The position numbers and the translations under genes are program-made. A DNA stretch of 64,000 bases from Lentzea albida (GTDB taxonomy: Bacteria > Actinomycetota > Actinomycetes > Mycobacteriales > Pseudonocardiaceae). The stretch covers positions 372,001-436,000 of the forward strand of contig NZ_FOFV01000002.1 in NCBI RefSeq assembly GCF_900111005.1, read 5' to 3'. Under the pieces are notes generated by a model, which saw only the letters and a list, made by a program, of their open reading frames with translations, was not told the origin of the DNA and did not search any database. This document shows, in pieces, positions 50,631-58,328 of the stretch; position 1 is the first letter of the stretch, and every line of letters begins with the position of its first letter.

Positions 50631-51587
50631 TCAGAGGGAGAGCGCTGCGGCTGTGTGGACGTGCTCTGCCCGCAGGGGGTGTCCGTGCAGGCGTGCCGCG
50701 TGGAGCGCGGCACCGACGTGCGGTTCCAGCAGTGGTGCGCGCAGGTCGAAGTCGTGGGTGAGCGACTCGCGGAACGCCGCCAGCACCTGCGCCGAGCCGA
50801 ACATGCCACCCGAGTACGACACCGGAACCTGCTGCGAGGCCTCGAACTCCAGCGCCTCGCGGCCTATGTCGACGAGGAGTGCGAGCTCCTGGCCCGCTCG
50901 CCGGAGGACGTCCGCGGCGATCGCGTCCCCCGCGTCCGCCGCCCGGACGACGACCCTGCTCAGGTTCGCGATCTTGCCGCGGTCGCCGTGCCACCGGTTG
51001 ACCACGACGTCGATGGCGTCGAAGTCGGCGGAGAGTTCCAGCGCGGCGCGCATCTCCTCGACGAGCGGACCGGCGGGCATCCGTCCGTCGACCATGCGGC
51101 TGAAGGCGTTGAGGCCGTTGACGGCGACCCAGTAGCCGGAGCCCTCGTCGCCGAACAGCTCGCTCCAGCCGCCACCACGCCACTGCCTGCCGGCGTTCTC
51201 GCCGTACGCGATCGAGCCGGTGCCCGCGACGACGTTGATGCCGTCGACCCCGCCGAGCGACCCGGCCCAGCCGCAGATCATGTCGTTGCCGCACCGGTAG
51301 TCCGTGGTGCCGAGGACCTTCGCGGGGAGCGCGTCGAGCACCGGCACGTCGGCGCTGATCTCCCCGTACGCGGGCAGTCCGAAGAACGCGAAGGTGATGC
51401 CGTCCACCGGGATGCCGGCGGTGGCGCAGACCTCGTCGATCCCCTGCCGCAGCAGGGGTTCCACGATCCCGATGCCCTCGCTCAGGTAGTAAACGCTCGC
51501 GGTGCGCGCCTCGGCGACGACCCGGCCGTCCGGATCGACCAGGCAGAACGCCGTCTTGGTACCCCCACCGTCGACACCGAGGAACAT
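50631..51587 (-). CDS. BadF/BcrA-type ASKHA sugar kinase (amino-sugar kinase)
   Basis: 318 residues. MFLGVDGGGTKTAF is the ATP phosphate-1 motif; VVAGTGSIAYG and FGDEGSGYWV are the phosphate-2 and conserved loops of the N-acetylglucosamine-kinase branch of the BadF family. It should phosphorylate an amino sugar (galactosamine by context, GlcNAc or GalNAc by family) at O6. It lies one base downstream of the AgaS-like gene and 10 bases upstream of the transporter. Confidence 0.86.
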   Translation of the reverse strand: MFLGVDGGGTKTAFCLVDPDGRVVAEARTASVYYLSEGIGIVEPLLRQGIDEVCATAGIPVDGITFAFFGLPAYGEISADVPVLDALPAKVLGTTDYRCGNDMICGWAGSLGGVDGINVVAGTGSIAYGENAGRQWRGGGWSELFGDEGSGYWVAVNGLNAFSRMVDGRMPAGPLVEEMRAALELSADFDAIDVVVNRWHGDRGKIANLSRVVVRAADAGDAIAADVLRRAGQELALLVDIGREALEFEASQQVPVSYSGGMFGSAQVLAAFRESLTHDFDLRAPLLEPHVGAALHAARLHGHPLRAEHVHTAAALSL

Positions 51588-51588
51588 C

Positions 51589-52710
51589 TCAGCCCACTCC
51601 CTCCGGGAACTCGTGGATGACCACGCCCTGCACGACCCGGTTGACCTCGCCGCCGGGGAACGGGTTGTCCGGCGTCAGGTCGAGAGCCAGCGAGCACGCG
51701 AGTGCCGTGGCCTGGGCCGCGATCACGGCCACCAGGGCCCACGCGGACGGGGAGCCGCCGGCCGGCACCGGCCACACCTGCGCTCCCCCGCACTCGTCGG
51801 GACCCGCCGCGCCCACCACGACCACGCGCTCGGGCTCCAGGGCCACCACCAGCTCCCGCGCGATGTCGACGTCGTAGGAGCGCGCATACGGTTCCGGCGA
51901 GAGGAAGACGACGGCGATCGTGCGGTCGTCGAGGACCGACTTCGGGCCGTGCCGGAAGCCCAGCGACGACTCGGCGATCCCGACGACCTGGCCGCGGGTC
52001 AGTTCGAGGGACTTGAGCGCGGCCTCCCGTGCCAGTCCCCGCAACGGGCCGGAACCCAGGTACACCAGGCGATCCGGTTTCGCACCGGCGATCGCCGACG
52101 CCCGTTCCGCCGCCTCGCCGAGGACCGCGGTTCCCGCCTGCGCCAACGCTTCCACGTCGACGTCGAGACCGAAGGCCAGCAGCGCCGCCAGCGCCATGCC
52201 GGTGAACGACGACGTCATCGCGAAGCCGCGGTCGTTGACCTCGTCCGGCAGCGCGACCACGACGGCGTTCCCGTCGCCGGACCACCGCTGGGCGAGCCTC
52301 CCCCGCGGATCACAGGTGATCACCAGGTGGCGCGTGGGCGTGAGCCGGTGCAGGAGTTCCGCCGCCGCAAGCGATTCGGGGCTGTTGCCGCTGCGCGCGA
52401 AGGAGACCAGCAGCACCGGGCGTTCGTCGACGACGACCGAGCGCGGGTCGGCGACGATCTCCGTGGTGGCGACGGCGTCGACCTGCCTGCCGAGGTGCCG
52501 CGCGAGAGCGGGTGCCACGACCTCGCCGATGAACGCCGAGGTGCCGGCGCCGGTCAGCACGATCCTGGGGTTCGCGGCCAGCGCCGCGCCGAGGAGTTCT
52601 TCGATCCGCGGCCGGGCGTGCCCGACCACGTCCTCCACCGCCCGCCAGGTGGTGGGTTGCTGCCAGATCTCCCGCGCGGTCCAGCTGTCGCCGAGCCCGG
52701 TCACAGTCAT
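51589..52710 (-). CDS. agaS: SIS-domain isomerase/deaminase (AgaS-like)
   Basis: 373 residues with two SIS domains. IVLTGAGTSAFIGE and VSFARSGNSPES are the sugar-phosphate loops; SLGFRHGPKSVL is characteristic of AgaS, which converts galactosamine-6-phosphate to tagatose-6-phosphate and ammonia. There is no glutaminase domain. First gene of the leftward operon; the start ATG has weak AAGGCG spacing and the upstream 22 codons were not used. Divergent from the DeoR regulator, 221 bases apart. Confidence 0.87.
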   Translation of the reverse strand: MTVTGLGDSWTAREIWQQPTTWRAVEDVVGHARPRIEELLGAALAANPRIVLTGAGTSAFIGEVVAPALARHLGRQVDAVATTEIVADPRSVVVDERPVLLVSFARSGNSPESLAAAELLHRLTPTRHLVITCDPRGRLAQRWSGDGNAVVVALPDEVNDRGFAMTSSFTGMALAALLAFGLDVDVEALAQAGTAVLGEAAERASAIAGAKPDRLVYLGSGPLRGLAREAALKSLELTRGQVVGIAESSLGFRHGPKSVLDDRTIAVVFLSPEPYARSYDVDIARELVVALEPERVVVVGAAGPDECGGAQVWPVPAGGSPSAWALVAVIAAQATALACSLALDLTPDNPFPGGEVNRVVQGVVIHEFPEGVG

Positions 52711-52820
52711 GTGTCGCCTTCCGATTACCGGCGCACTTCGAAACGCATTCCGGAGCGCATTCCCCGAGTGGTGCATTCGTACGTCCGGCGCTGCGCGAGG
52801 GGCAAGGTTCGGCGCTCAAA

Positions 52821-52904
52821 TGAACAAACGGAGTGAGCGTTTCGCCGCGTCGTCCCTGTTCAGGACGATCATCGGAGGAAGCTGCGCGTGAACAATCGCT
52901 CACC
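52821..52904. promoter_or_regulatory. Two candidate DeoR operator sites
   Basis: TGAACAAACGGAGTGAGCG (52821-52839) and TGAACAATCGCTCACC (52889-52904) share TGAACAA, and GTGAGCG of the first reappears inverted as CGCTCAC in the second. Both lie in the 221-base divergent region between agaS and the DeoR gene. Exact operator limits are not defined. Confidence 0.4.
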
Positions 52905-52931
52905 GGAATGATCTGTCGTAGGCTCCGCTGC

Positions 52932-53771
52932 ATGGCCGATACCACGGATTCCTCCGCACCCAAGGGCCGCACGCGGAAAAGGCTCACGACGCGGGCCGAA
53001 CGCATGTCCGAAATACTGCGAGCGCTCCGCGAAACAGGTTCTCTGCAGGTCGGTGAACTCGGCACGCGGCTCGGTGTCTCGTCCGCGACGCTGCGGCGCG
53101 ACCTGGCCCAGCTGGAGGAGCAACGGCTGCTGATCCGGACCCACGGAGGGGCCAAACCCCACGGCGCGATCGACGAGGTGCCGGTGCGGTACCGGGGAGG
53201 CCGGTCCCGTGACGCGAAACGGGCCATCGTGCGCGAGGCGGTGCGCCTGCTGCCGTCCGGGCCGCACGTCATCGCCCTGACCGGTGGGTCCACGACCACC
53301 GAGCTCGCGAAGCAGTTGCCCGGCAGGGCCGACCTGACCGTGGTGACGAACGCGCTGAACATCGCGATGGAGATGGCGATGCACCCCAGGCACAAGCTCG
53401 TCGTGGTCGGCGGTGTCGCCCGGCCGCGTTCCTACGAGCTGGTGGGCCCCTGGGCGGAGCACGTGCTGGCGTCGATCAGCATCGGCACCGCGTTCATCGG
53501 CGTCGACGGCATCGACGCCGCGGCGGGCATCACCACGCACGACGAGAACGAGGCGCGCACCAACCGCGCGATGCTGGGCCGCGCCCAGCGGGTGATCGTG
53601 ATGGCCGACGGCAGCAAGCTCGGCAAGGCCACGCTCGCCCGCATCGCCGACGTCCAGGACGTGCACGAGGTGATCACCGACCTGTCCGCCGATCCCGCGG
53701 CCGTGGCGGCGATCCGGGCGGCGGGCGTGCGCGTCACCGTGGTCGAGGTGACGACCGCGAAGGACGGGTGA
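52932..53771 (+). CDS. DeoR-family transcriptional repressor
   Basis: 279 residues from ATG at MADTTDSS. HTH: RMSEILRALRETGSLQVGELGTRLGVSSATLRRDLAQLEEQ (in pieces: RMSEILRALRETG, SSATLRRDLAQLEEQ). The DeoR effector domain shows ALTGGSTTTELA, VVTNALNIA, and ADGSKLGK with the Lys/Asp of the sugar-phosphate site. AgaR-type repressors bind sugar phosphates; this one is divergent from the amino-sugar operon and likely controls it. The frame upstream is open but the family N-terminus fits this ATG. Confidence 0.89.
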   Translation: MADTTDSSAPKGRTRKRLTTRAERMSEILRALRETGSLQVGELGTRLGVSSATLRRDLAQLEEQRLLIRTHGGAKPHGAIDEVPVRYRGGRSRDAKRAIVREAVRLLPSGPHVIALTGGSTTTELAKQLPGRADLTVVTNALNIAMEMAMHPRHKLVVVGGVARPRSYELVGPWAEHVLASISIGTAFIGVDGIDAAAGITTHDENEARTNRAMLGRAQRVIVMADGSKLGKATLARIADVQDVHEVITDLSADPAAVAAIRAAGVRVTVVEVTTAKDG

Positions 53772-53873
53772 CTCAGCCGCCCGGCCGGACGAGCCCCGAG
53801 TCGCAGGCGAAGAACGATGCGCTCGCACCGTCCACAACGGACGCGGACGGCTCCAAGGGCGAGAAGGTCGCGT

Positions 53874-54509
53874 TCACCGCCCCGCGGGCCGCGTCGGCAA
53901 CGCCACGCCGCACGCGACCGCCCACAGCAGCACCGGGAACGCGGCGATGCGTTCCCATAGACCGAACAGCGCCGGACCACCGACCTGGGCCACCATCAGC
54001 ACGAGGGCGACCATCGCCACCACAGCGGCGGCGACGCCGACGCGGCCGAGGACGCGCCACCGTTCGGTGCCCGCCAGCGCGAGCCCGGTCAGCAGCATCG
54101 CGACCTCGCCCACCGGGATGGCGACGACCGCGCCGGCGACGTGCAGGGTGGCGCTGGTGTCCTCGGGGTTCAGGCCGACGACGGTCAGCGCCAGCCCGGT
54201 CACGACGAGGAGCGCGAGCCCGGTGCGGGCCGTCCGCGTGGCCGGGAACAGCGGCCCGACCAGCAGGGCTCCCCCGGCCAGGCACAGACCGGCGACCGTC
54301 CAGGACACGCCCGAGACGACGTGCCACGGCGAACACACCCAGCGCTCGACCTGCTCCGACCGGAAGCAGGTGGCCGCGCCCAGGTCGCTGATCGCGTTGC
54401 GCACCCAGCTGTACGGGACCTCCCACCGCGCCTCGACGACGAACAGCAGCAGGAAGTACTGCGCGACCAGCACCCACAGCGCCGCACCGAGGCGGGCCCG
54501 CCCGGTCAC
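53874..54509 (-). CDS. DUF998 membrane protein
   Basis: 211 residues with about six membrane helices (for example LGAALWVLVAQYFLLLFV). NAISDLGAATC and WHVVSGVSWT are typical of DUF998. No assigned function. GTG start overlaps the TetR stop by 4 bases (GTGA), so it is co-expressed with, and probably the target of, that regulator. Confidence 0.84.
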   Translation of the reverse strand: MTGRARLGAALWVLVAQYFLLLFVVEARWEVPYSWVRNAISDLGAATCFRSEQVERWVCSPWHVVSGVSWTVAGLCLAGGALLVGPLFPATRTARTGLALLVVTGLALTVVGLNPEDTSATLHVAGAVVAIPVGEVAMLLTGLALAGTERWRVLGRVGVAAAVVAMVALVLMVAQVGGPALFGLWERIAAFPVLLWAVACGVALPTRPAGR

Positions 54510-55132
54510 GCCCGGACTCCGGCCAGGCGCAGGGCGAAGAGCACGAAGGCGTCGGCCACCTGCTCCCGCGTGTGGTCCTGGCCGGGGCCGAACCAGTTGC
54601 CGACGCGCTGCCCCATGCCGCCGATCGCCCGCGCCGCCAGGCGTGCGTCGGGGACGTCGAACACGCCGTCCGCCAGCACGTCCAGCAGCAGCTGCTCCGA
54701 GGCGGCGCGCAGGGCGAGCGCGGGCGCGGCGAGTTCGGCGGACAGCACGTGCAGCTCGCTGTTGGTCACCACGGCCAGCAGCGAGAAGTCGGTGTGCGCG
54801 AACACGTGCGTGCGCACGAGCGCCGTGAGCTTCTCGACCGGGTCGGTGAGGCCGTCGACGGCGTCGAGCAGTCGCCGGTGCAGCTCGCGGTGCCCGACCA
54901 GGACCAGCTCGGCCAGCACCAGTTCCTTGGAGCTGTAGTAGCCGTAGAGGGTCGCCGAGTTGATGCCCGCGGCCGCGCCGATCTCGCGGATCGAGGTGCC
55001 GTGGAACCCGCGTTCGGCGAACAGCCCGAGAGCGGCGTGCAGCACGCGGCCCTGCGTGCCCGTCGGTGTCGTTCCCTCGGGCAGGACGACGGCCGCGGTC
55101 GCCAGCCTGCCCTTGTTCCACTGCTCGCTCAA
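54506..55132 (-). CDS. TetR family transcriptional regulator
   Basis: 208 residues from a TTG with GGAG 6 bases upstream; a TTG 12 bases earlier has no ribosome site. HTH: RVLHAALGLFAERGFHGTSIREIGAAAGINSATLYGYYSSKE (pieces: ALGLFAERGFHGTSIREI, NSATLYGYYSSKE). It co-translates with DUF998. The palindrome CCAATC-N4-GATTGG sits 13 bases in front of the start. Confidence 0.86.
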   Translation of the reverse strand: MSEQWNKGRLATAAVVLPEGTTPTGTQGRVLHAALGLFAERGFHGTSIREIGAAAGINSATLYGYYSSKELVLAELVLVGHRELHRRLLDAVDGLTDPVEKLTALVRTHVFAHTDFSLLAVVTNSELHVLSAELAAPALALRAASEQLLLDVLADGVFDVPDARLAARAIGGMGQRVGNWFGPGQDHTREQVADAFVLFALRLAGVRA

Positions 55133-55144
55133 CGCCCACTCCAA

Positions 55145-55160
55145 CCAATCGATTGATTGG
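55145..55160. promoter_or_regulatory. TetR operator candidate
   Basis: CCAATCGATTGATTGG is an inverted repeat (CCAATC/GATTGG, 4-base spacer) between the SDR stop and the TetR start, 12 bases ahead of the TTG. Likely autoregulatory site. Confidence 0.5.
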
Positions 55161-55177
55161 AATGTAGACCATTCAGC

Positions 55178-55912
55178 TCAGGCGCGGCGCGAGGGGAGCA
55201 TCGACAGGGCCTGGGCGCGCTGGGCGACGAGCTCGTCGTAGGTCCCGTCGCGTTCCGCCCAGCGGTGCATCAGGACCTGCTCGACCAGGACTTCCTTGGG
55301 CGTCGGTTCCTGGGACAGCAGCTTCACGACGTCGGTGACGTAGTCGTGCACCGGCACCGCCCGCGGGTTGACCTTCTCCTGCCCGGCGCTGGCCACGGCC
55401 GGGGGCACGAGTTCGACGACGTCGACGCCCGTCCCGTCCAGCTGGGCGCGCAGGGCCTCGGAGTAGGCGTGCACGGCGGCCTTGGACGCGGCGTAGGTGG
55501 GCATCGGCGGGAACGGCAGGAACGCGATCCCCGACGTGACGGTGACGATGGTTCCCGCACCGCGCCCGACGAGGTGCGGGGTGAAGGCGTCGATGAGCCG
55601 GATCGTGCCGGTCAGGTTGGTGTCGATGGTGCGCTGCGCGGCTTCGAAGTGCGCCGGGTCGCGCAGGTCCTCGAGCAACATGACCCCGGACATGGTCACC
55701 ACGGTGTCCAGGTCGGGGAAGCGGGCGAGCACGGCGTCGCGGGCGGCCTCGACCGACTCGCCGTCGGTCACGTCGAGGGCGAACTCGCCGTCGCCGGCGC
55801 TGCGTCCGCCCACGGCGACGGTGCTGCCCGCGGCGGTCAGGTGCCGGGCCAGTTCCCGGCCGATGCCGGACGTGCCGCCGGCGATGAAAACGGTGCGGTT
55901 GGACAGGTCCAC
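55178..55912 (-). CDS. Short-chain dehydrogenase/reductase
   Basis: 244 residues. IAGGTSGIGRELARHL is the NADP site, and Ser and YAASK (YxxxK) are in place (VTSGIAFLP, TYAASKAAVHAY). It resembles DltE/SDR of cell-envelope or lipid metabolism. The GTG chosen has GGAGGA 7 bases upstream; ATG codons 15 and 30 bases earlier lack one. It is on the same strand as the TetR-DUF998 pair, 45 bases upstream. Confidence 0.85.
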   Translation of the reverse strand: MDLSNRTVFIAGGTSGIGRELARHLTAAGSTVAVGGRSAGDGEFALDVTDGESVEAARDAVLARFPDLDTVVTMSGVMLLEDLRDPAHFEAAQRTIDTNLTGTIRLIDAFTPHLVGRGAGTIVTVTSGIAFLPFPPMPTYAASKAAVHAYSEALRAQLDGTGVDVVELVPPAVASAGQEKVNPRAVPVHDYVTDVVKLLSQEPTPKEVLVEQVLMHRWAERDGTYDELVAQRAQALSMLPSRRA

Positions 55913-56019
55913 GAGAAGTTCCTCCATGTCATTCGCTGACATGGCCAGTCTTCGCCGCGGAAGGCCGGTGTCCCAGGTCCCTGATCTTCCGGGGTCCTGT
56001 CAGGACCCCTCTCAGGCGG

Positions 56020-56427
56020 TCACTTCGCGATGCTGCCCGACAGCTCGGAACTGCTGTCGCTGCCGGGTGAACCGCTGCCCGCGGTCTGGGTCAGCGGCTT
56101 GCCGTTCGCCGTGCTCTTCGCCAGCACGTCACCGCCGCCGTACTTCAGTTGCAGCTTCCACTCGTGGCGGCCGCTGTCCACGGGGAACTCGAGCGTCTTC
56201 GACCACGGGAGCGTCACCGCCTTCTCCTCGGTGGTGGCGCCGTCGACGACCAGCGTCAGCGACGTGATCGTGGCGGTACCCGTCACGTCCAGCACGATCG
56301 TGTTCACCGCAGAGGTCGCCGACGTGGCCGTGGTGGCCGCTCCCGGAGCGCCCGGCTCGGGGGTGGTGCACCCGCTCATCGCCGCCGTGACCAGCAGGGC
56401 CAGCAGAACTCGTTCGCTCCCACGCAT
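56020..56427 (-). CDS. MmpS-like small lipoprotein
   Basis: 135 residues. Lipobox MSGC (Cys20). The mature part ITSLTLVVDGATTEEKAVTLPWSKTLEFPVDSGRHEWKLQLKYGGGDV (pieces: LPWSKTLEFPVDSGR, WKLQLKYGGG) is an MmpS-type beta-sandwich. No MmpL transporter is next to it. The C-terminal tail is Gly/Ser-rich. Divergent from an epimerase gene, 105 bases apart. Confidence 0.8.
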   Translation of the reverse strand: MRGSERVLLALLVTAAMSGCTTPEPGAPGAATTATSATSAVNTIVLDVTGTATITSLTLVVDGATTEEKAVTLPWSKTLEFPVDSGRHEWKLQLKYGGGDVLAKSTANGKPLTQTAGSGSPGSDSSSELSGSIAK

Positions 56428-56532
56428 GATCGTGGAGTCTACGAGGGCGGGACGACGCCCACGGAACGACTGTTTTGCCGGATCGGCAACGTTCCTCGGC
56501 CGCCGGTGGTGCTCGCGGCTAGCTTGCGGGGC

Positions 56533-57432
56533 ATGAAGGTCTTCCTCACCGGCGCGACCGGTTTCATCGGAGGCGTCGTCGGTGAACGGCTCGTCGCCGA
56601 GGGGCATGAGGTGCGCGGCCTCGTGCGCAACCCTGACCACGCGCCGCTGCTGCGGCGGGCCGGGATCACCCCCGTGCCCGGCGACCTGGACGACGCCGGC
56701 CTGCTCACGGCCGAGGCGCAACGGGCGGATGGCGTGATCAACGCGGCGAACAGCGACCACCGGGGCGCGGTGGAGGCCCTGCTGCGCGGCCTGCGCGGCT
56801 CCGGCAAGCCGTTCGTGCACACCAGCGGCACCAGCCTGATCGCGGACGACGCCAAGGGCGAAGCGCTCTCCCCCACCGTCCACGACGACGCGCACGAGGT
56901 CGTCGCGAGCTCCCACCCCGTCCGGCAGGCCCGGTTCGCGCTCGACACCGACGTCGTCACCGCCGACGGTGTGCGGGCCGTCGTGCTCTGCAACCCGCTC
57001 GTCTACGGCACCGGCCGCGCGCCCCATCCCGACACCGTCCTGCTGGTGCCGCTCGTCGCGCAGGCCCGCGCCGGCGGCGTCGTCCGCGTGGTCGGCCGGG
57101 GCCTCAACACCTGGTCCACCGTGCACGTCGACGACCTGGCCGCGCTGTACGCGACCGCGCTGACCGACCCCGCCGCCCGCGGGTTCTACTTCGTGGAGAA
57201 CGGCGAAGCGTCGTTCGCGGAGATCGGTGCCGCGATCGCGGACCGGCTGGGCCTGGGCGCGGTGCAACCGTGGCCGTTGCAGGAGGCGGCACGCGTGTGG
57301 GGCGAGGGTTTCGCGCGCTACGCGCTGGGCGCGAACAGCCGGGTGCGCGCCACCAGGGCGGGGGAACTCGGCTGGAAGCCGCGGCACTCCTCCGTCACCG
57401 CCTGGATCCGGCAGGACCTGCGCGTCCACTGA
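56533..57432 (+). CDS. NAD-dependent epimerase/dehydratase family protein
   Basis: 299 residues. MKVFLTGATGFIGGVVGERL gives the NAD site (TGxxGxxG). VHTSGTSLI holds a Ser. The typical YxxxK is not obvious; RQARFALD lies near its place, so catalysis may differ. The frame upstream into 56149 is a shadow. Substrate unknown. Confidence 0.82.
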   Translation: MKVFLTGATGFIGGVVGERLVAEGHEVRGLVRNPDHAPLLRRAGITPVPGDLDDAGLLTAEAQRADGVINAANSDHRGAVEALLRGLRGSGKPFVHTSGTSLIADDAKGEALSPTVHDDAHEVVASSHPVRQARFALDTDVVTADGVRAVVLCNPLVYGTGRAPHPDTVLLVPLVAQARAGGVVRVVGRGLNTWSTVHVDDLAALYATALTDPAARGFYFVENGEASFAEIGAAIADRLGLGAVQPWPLQEAARVWGEGFARYALGANSRVRATRAGELGWKPRHSSVTAWIRQDLRVH

Positions 57433-57525
57433 GGACAGGTTTGGCCGCGGCCGGAACGGGGTCCCCTCAACAGTGCGCCCTTGCGGTCCCGAGCACGGCG
57501 CGCACGCAACATGTGGAGGTTCACC

Positions 57526-58134
57526 GTGTCCTTGCGCGCCGTGGCTCTGGTCTGCAGCCTGAAGCCGTCCCCCGCCCCGTCCAGCAGCGACCTCATCGCG
57601 CACCAGCTCCTCGACGAGCTCAAGAACCACGACGTCGTCGGCGAGGTCGTCCGGGTCGTCGACCACGACGTCAAACCCGGCGTCGAGGCGGACATGGGCG
57701 ACGGTGACGAGTGGCCCGCGCTGCGCCGCTCCATCGGCGAGGCCGACATCCTCATCGTCGCCACGCCGACCTGGATGGGTCACGCCTCCAGCGTCGCCCA
57801 CCGCGTCCTCGAACGCCTGGACGCCTCGCTGTCGGAGACCGACGACCAGGGCCGCCCCGCGATGTTCGGCAAGGTCGCCCTGGCCGCCGTGGTCGGCAAC
57901 GAGGACGGCGCCCACAAGATCGTCGCGGATCTCTTCCAGGCCCTCAACGACACCGGCTTCTCCATCCCGGCCCAGGGGTGCACGTACTGGAACGGCCAGG
58001 CGATGCAGACCGTCGACTACAACGACCTCGACGAGACGCCCGACGCCGTGAAGTCCACCACCGCGACGGCGGCCCGCAACGCCGCCCACCTCGCCCGGCT
58101 GCTGCGGGCCGAGCAGTACCCGCCCGTGTCCTGA
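57526..58134 (+). CDS. Flavodoxin-fold NAD(P)H/FMN oxidoreductase
   Basis: 202 residues from a GTG with GGAGG 6 bases upstream (an earlier ATG at 57511 overlaps that ribosome site). VALVCSLKPSPAPSSSDLIA is the FMN phosphate loop, TPTWMGHASSVAHRVLERLD the flavodoxin-like loop. It should be a small FMN-dependent reductase, for example of quinones or nitro compounds. Followed by a strong terminator. Confidence 0.85.
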   Translation: MSLRAVALVCSLKPSPAPSSSDLIAHQLLDELKNHDVVGEVVRVVDHDVKPGVEADMGDGDEWPALRRSIGEADILIVATPTWMGHASSVAHRVLERLDASLSETDDQGRPAMFGKVALAAVVGNEDGAHKIVADLFQALNDTGFSIPAQGCTYWNGQAMQTVDYNDLDETPDAVKSTTATAARNAAHLARLLRAEQYPPVS

Positions 58135-58146
58135 CACAGCGCGAAG

Positions 58147-58172
58147 GCCCACGCTCCGGCGTGGGCTTTTTG
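58147..58172 (+). terminator. Intrinsic terminator
   Basis: GCCCACGC-TCCG-GCGTGGGC with a following TTTTTG, 12 bases past the flavodoxin-fold gene. Perfect 8-pair stem. Confidence 0.85.
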
Positions 58173-58328
58173 TTGCGCAGAAGCAATTCCACCCCACCTG
58201 TGCGCTGTAACGCGACCGGAGCGATCAGGCGATCTACCACCTGGTCGATTCGGACCGAACGAACAGTGCGGAGTGGTGCGGGGAAGCCGCGTCCACGCCT
58301 CCCCGAGTTCCAGGTGGGATGGTTCTCC

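Noticed and set aside
57711..58328. Long in-frame extension of the kinase fusion
   Set aside because: It reads through the flavodoxin-fold gene in the wrong frame and across a strong terminator, so the kinase gene must start after 58172.
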